Assembly: GCA_015478945.1 (NCBI GenBank) | Contig: JABUQX010078628.1 | Coordinates: forward strand, 1-64,000 | DNA: 64,000 bases | Origin: Trachelipus rathkii | Lineage: Eukaryota; Arthropoda; Malacostraca; Isopoda; Trachelipodidae | Direction of reading: 5' to 3' | Shown: piece by piece, positions 59,945 to 64,000 of the stretch | How positions within the stretch are numbered: the first letter of the stretch is position 1 | Layout of the letters: each line of letters starts with the position of its first letter | Translations under genes and position numbers: made by a program | The notes under the pieces: generated by a model | The model's input: only the letters and a program-made list of their open reading frames with translations | Told to the model about the DNA's origin: nothing | Databases searched by the model: none

Positions 59945-60200
59945 GCAACAGGGTGGCTCGAGCGACGGGAACTATATAAGGGGGGACTGTTATTCCTATA
60001 TCCACCGTTAGCGAGGTAGTTAGAGGCGGAGACCTACCCGCTAGACATATATATTATAATCCTTCAAATACAAGAGCCGGGTTCAGGAGACCTCACCGGA
60101 GGGGGGAAAATTAGTCTACTAGTTATTCGAGTTTCCGGAGGTATATAGGTATGAGCCTGTCAGAGAGACGTACCGCTACCTGCATTCAGGTAGCGGTATA
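59945..60200 (+). repeat. GC-rich dispersed repeat, copy 4, ending in a strong hairpin
   Basis: Aligns with copy 1 by GCTCGAGCGACGGGAAC, AAATACAAGAGCCGGGTTCA and GAGACCTCACCGGAGGGG. At its end TACCGCTACCTG (60,171-60,182) and CAGGTAGCGGTA (60,187-60,198) form a perfect 12-bp stem with loop CATT. Confidence 0.6.
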
Positions 60201-61790
60201 TATACCTGGTGATAAATTTGCTTTAAGTAAAAAAGTAATAAGAGAAAGCGATAATTTACATAGAGAGAATGATTTATTAGTAATATTAAACGATGAACAC
60301 ATATAAGAGGTCTCTAGATAGGCCTATTTCATGATACATTCATATTACTGATTATTCAAACTTCTGTGTGACTTAACAATAAGATTTCGTATTGACTGTT
60401 TTTTATTTTTACATTTTCTGGACCAGCATTTTACCAGCAGATGCATCCATAAGACATGAAATTTCTTCTTTAATTTATTCTTAGATCTGTAGACTAATTG
60501 GTAAAAATTTCTTGTTGTCACACAAAGTGTTTTACAGAGTTTTTAAAATATTATTATAGTTATATGGAGTAATAGTATTATGTTTTAAATGGTCTCTCGT
60601 ATTTTTTTTCTAGTAAATATTATCTTATTTTATATTTTACAACACCGATCGTGACAGATTACACAGATAATCTAGGATCAGCAGCGATCAATCTCTACAT
60701 GCTGATATGCGTATATATCATTGCTGAATCATACACGTGTGTATCAGTGTCGTATGCATTAATTGAGTGTTTTAGATACTTTTGTAGCTGAGACGGGCAT
60801 AGATGTTGTGTCTTTATAAGAGCTAGATCGCTGTTTTCCAAGATATAGGTGATATACAAAATGACTAACTCTTATATATTCATTTGATTCTATGAGTAGT
60901 ATAATATCTATATAATATAATTAAAGTTGGAAATCATATTAAGATTATATACACTGGTTGTGGCATGATAATTTATCAGTAAAGTTATTTTATCAACTAT
61001 TTGCAGAGGTATCATAGTAATAATTCTTAACAGCTATGAACTAATTATATATATATACAATCAGATGTTAGACTAGTTCTACGGTTGGCGGTAATTATTA
61101 GGCGATTGCGAGTAATCTACTGTGATTATAATTGACTAGAATAAGTAGATATAGCGAGGATTATCTACTACTAAGTTACACTGATATAGGTGATTAGCCT
61201 ACATTGAGAGCTTTACTAACTACGTAGTGTGAGCATTAACAATTTATGCAAGAATTACTATAATGTGAAGCGTGCATTCGAATTAAGTTTAGGACCACAC
61301 GCCCCAGAGTATCTAAGATTGAGTATGTAGTAGTAATGCACAGGGGCATTCGTTTCAAAGTATCGTAGAGTGAAGTAGGTCATTAGATAAAATAAGAATA
61401 TAAATATTTCACAATCGAGCTTCTAAGGTGCGTGCGGTATGATTTTGCTAAATAAGTTAAGGTTTGTTGAGAGTTTTAGTTACTGTATAGGTGGCGGAAG
61501 GGTTTGCTAGATCTCGGTAAGATCGGTCGGGTGCTCTACTTAAGTACTGGGTGCACTTGGATAAGTTTTGTAATTATTGATATTGCTTTAGAGTGCAGCG
61601 TGCTTATGTATATTACTTATTCTTAGAGGACTACTTAAGTTTCTAGTGATATATTTATCAGACTATCATATATAAGCTAATTATATATTAGATACTAATA
61701 AGAAATTAAAAATATTGAATATTTCTAGTAAATAGTTTTATTTAACTACTAAGTTATAAACAAATAATACTTTAAAATACAATACAATAT
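60201..61790. other. No recognisable gene
   Basis: AT-rich and noisy. No ORF above 60 codons. The quasi-palindrome ATCATACACGTGTGTATCAG lies near 60,727. Confidence 0.45.
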
Positions 61791-62060
61791 CGTATATAAA
61801 TATATATACGTATATATGGTATATCATTTATATATATATATAATTTATATATATATATTATATAATATATTATATATATACTATATATACCTAATAAATA
61901 TTATAAACATAATATATAATATATATTATATATATTTATTAATTATAATATATTATATAAATATTATTAATAAATTAATATATAATATATTATATATATT
62001 TATATATAATAATATATTATATATATATTAATTATTAATTATATAACATAATATATATAC
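61791..62060. repeat. (TA)n-rich microsatellite
   Basis: TA-dominated; the Ile/Tyr ORF through it (61,816-62,031) is not a gene. Confidence 0.8.
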
Positions 62061-62719
62061 AGAGATCCCAATTTTTGTATATTAGCCCCAAGTGAGACCT
62101 CGAATCTTTTTTGTTGGATCTTTATTTTTTGCATTGCAAACCCAGTAAATGTTAATGGGCGCAAGTAAAAGAAAATTAATGAAGAAGTGATTTTGTCTTA
62201 TTCGTGAATATTTGAAAGTCCTATACTTGTTTTGAAAATCAATTTTCTTCATAAGTTTTATGTTATTTAATTTTAAATTTTTAATTAATACTATTATTTG
62301 TATGAAATCTTATCATTGTTTTATCAACCTTGAAAATGGGAAGCTGCTGTCTTACCCAAACTAGTCGGTAATAAATATTTCTTTTCAACATGTACTACAT
62401 TTGGTTTTCTTGCTAATTTATATATATATAATATTATATATATATATATATATTATTTATATATATATTATATTATTATAAGAAAATTAGTAAATACTAC
62501 AATTCTTAAAAAGTAAAAACAAAGTAAGAACTAAGATTTTACATGGACTTTTGACACCTATAAGTAATTTTGTCAATTATATGCGGTATTTTCAACTTTT
62601 TCAGTATAAAAAAAATTCGCTAGATTACACCCACGAAATAGGTTTTTTATTATTTTTTTTTTAGAGCCCTATATCAAGGAGATAGGTGTATAGTGTAGGA
62701 GTATTTCGGCCCCGCTGGT
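62061..62719. other. No recognisable gene
   Basis: Cleaner AT-rich DNA with a TA tract at about 62,415-62,480. Nothing else is seen. Confidence 0.45.
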
Positions 62720-63100
62720 CAAAATGACAATCGTGGTTTTTAAACTGCCCTTGCCCTTTTTTTTGAGCCCTAAATTTTTTCCTGCCTTGCCTTTTTGGAC
62801 TTTACCTTTTTGGGCCTTTAATTTTTTCGACCAACCTTTGGGTCTTCCATGGGGTGCCTTTTTTGGCCAGGTATTTTTTGGCAAACCCAATAAATTTTTT
62901 TGGCAACACCTAATTTTTTTCCGCGAACCCTATTTTTGCAACCTTTCGAAGAAGGGTTGCGCCAAACGGTTGCGATAAGCAACCGTTGTACGTATTGCCC
63001 CCCTATTTTACGCCCCCTAATTTTTTCGACCATGGGTCATTTTTTGCCACGGTAATTTTTTTTTATCTTTCATTTATTGTTGAACATATTTTTTTTGATG
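62720..63100 (+). repeat. T-rich minisatellite with paired hairpins
   Basis: Imperfect repeats of a TTTTTTGG-CC(C)-TAATTTTT pattern about 20-30 bp long. Inside are two adjacent hairpins: GCAACCTTT/AAGGGTTGC around 62,939-62,960, and a perfect 9-bp stem AACGGTTGC (62,965-62,973) / GCAACCGTT (62,979-62,987) with loop GATAA. The overlapping ORFs on both strands here are translations of the repeat. Confidence 0.65.
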
Positions 63101-63129
63101 TTTACAAATTCTTTCCTTCCCCTTTGCTT

Positions 63130-63770
63130 CAAAGTTTGACAGATACCATGGTCAATTTTGACCCACGTTAATTTTTTTTTGTCCTTCATGGGTAATTTTG
63201 CCCACGGTAATTATTCTTCGTCCTTCCTTAGGGGCTTAGGCTTTTTTGATTGTCTAACCTTGTTTGACCCATGAATAGTTTAGTTCTTGACTTGCCATAT
63301 TACCATGGTCATTTTATTTGACCCATCGCTAGTTTTTTACCCACTCGTGCCCCACCCGCACTTATTTCGTTCCTAACTTGAAGGTATGTATGGAATCTAT
63401 CCTAATTTGAACACCTACACACACACAACTACAACACACACCAACACACACACAACACACAGCACACAACTTAACCTTTATACACCATTCACTAATACAC
63501 TTATACACCATTTCACTATGACACTTACAACTCACCCATAGATATTTGCACTCTTACATTTACACTTATTCACTTACTGCTACACAATCACCGACCTAAC
63601 CCTTTTGGTCGTCCGATATGGGTCTTTTGACCCACGGTTAATATTTTCTTTTGGTCCTTCCTTTAGGGCTTAGCCCTCTTTTTTGATTTTCTTAACCTTC
63701 GTTTGGACCCAGATATTCCGCTTGACTTGCCCATATACCATGGGTCAAATTTTGACACACGCTAACTGAA
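63130..63770 (+). repeat. Tandem repeat of about 440 bp, two partial copies
   Basis: TCCTTCCTTAGGGGCTTAGG (near 63,212) recurs as TCCTTCCTTTAGGGCTTAGC (near 63,655), each followed by a TTTTTTGATTxTCTAACCTT block and CTTGACTTGCC(C)ATAT-ACCATGG. A self-complementary GGTCAATTTTGACC-type motif recurs within. An (AC)n-rich stretch (63,415-63,470) and CACT(T)A(T)ACAC runs separate the copies. Confidence 0.7.
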
Positions 63771-64000
63771 TGGCTTTAATGGCTCAATCACGTAAGAGTA
63801 TCTAAGGTGATGTTCTATTAGTGGTTCTAACAACGGAGTATAGATAGAGTGCCGAGGTGAGTGCAAGACCCGAGTGCAACAGTGATAGCAAATCGACAAC
63901 AGAATCGATCTCACACGAAACGTGCAGTGAGTGCAATGATGTGTAAGTGGTTTTGCCACATAGTGCAAGTGAAGTCAGAAGTAACACAATAGGTGACCAA
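63771..64000. other. Window end, no recognisable gene
   Basis: Mixed composition with GAGTGCAA repeats (AGTGCAAGACC, GAGTGCAACAG, GAGTGCAATG). The two overlapping minus-strand ORFs are not supported. Confidence 0.4.

Noticed and set aside
62669..63033. Lys/Gly-rich ORF and its Phe/Pro-rich opposite-strand partner
   Set aside because: Both are translations of the T-rich minisatellite in opposite directions.

Overview
The window looks like nuclear DNA of a eukaryote, most likely an invertebrate. It is AT-rich, full of (TA)n microsatellites, satellites and hairpins, and has one clearly spliced gene with canonical GT-AG introns; there are no operons or ribosome binding sites. Sequence quality is uneven. 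Some stretches (about 15.6-21.9, 34.9-41.6 and 43.5-53 kb) read cleanly. Others (about 2.6-15.6 and 22-34.8 kb) look like an unpolished long-read consensus, with indels every few bases, so most ORFs there are chance. No rRNA, tRNA or CRISPR was seen.

The dominant feature is a giant imperfect inverted repeat. The left arm (about 2.68-23.2 kb) is a reverse-complement copy of the right arm (about 30.5-49.7 kb). Read outward from the centre, both arms carry: a CTG/CAG-rich patch; a gene for a 559-codon low-complexity/helical protein (good copy 19,583-21,262 minus, wreck near 34.4-35.0 kb plus); a (TA)n tract; a block of palindromic satellite; a five-exon gene for a 604-residue coiled-coil protein (complete 38,189-40,485 plus, 3'-degraded copy at 16,977 minus); a long array of the same satellite (43.7-48.7 kb, and 3.7-9.9 kb degraded); and an RNA-ligase-like gene (intact 49,184-50,599 plus, wreck at 2.68-3.35 kb minus). 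The palindrome may be a real inverted duplication or a fold-back/assembly artefact.

Right of the ligase lie two convergent minus-strand ORFs (51,105-51,794, broken by an in-frame TAG, and 52,246-52,737) separated by another piece of the satellite. From 52.8 kb to the end there is no recognisable gene: short duplications, GC-rich islands alternating with (TA)n tracts, strong hairpins, and a T-rich minisatellite.

Interpretation: several mostly intronless ORFs with homopolymeric amino-acid runs, a nucleotidyltransferase of the RNA ligase superfamily, and a MITE-like, about 350 bp palindromic repeat in most intergenic spaces together resemble an integrated large DNA virus or a multi-gene mobile element whose repeats act like the 'homologous regions' of baculoviruses and nimaviruses. 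This is inference: no capsid, polymerase, integrase or transposase gene was recognised, and only the ligase is assigned to a family.
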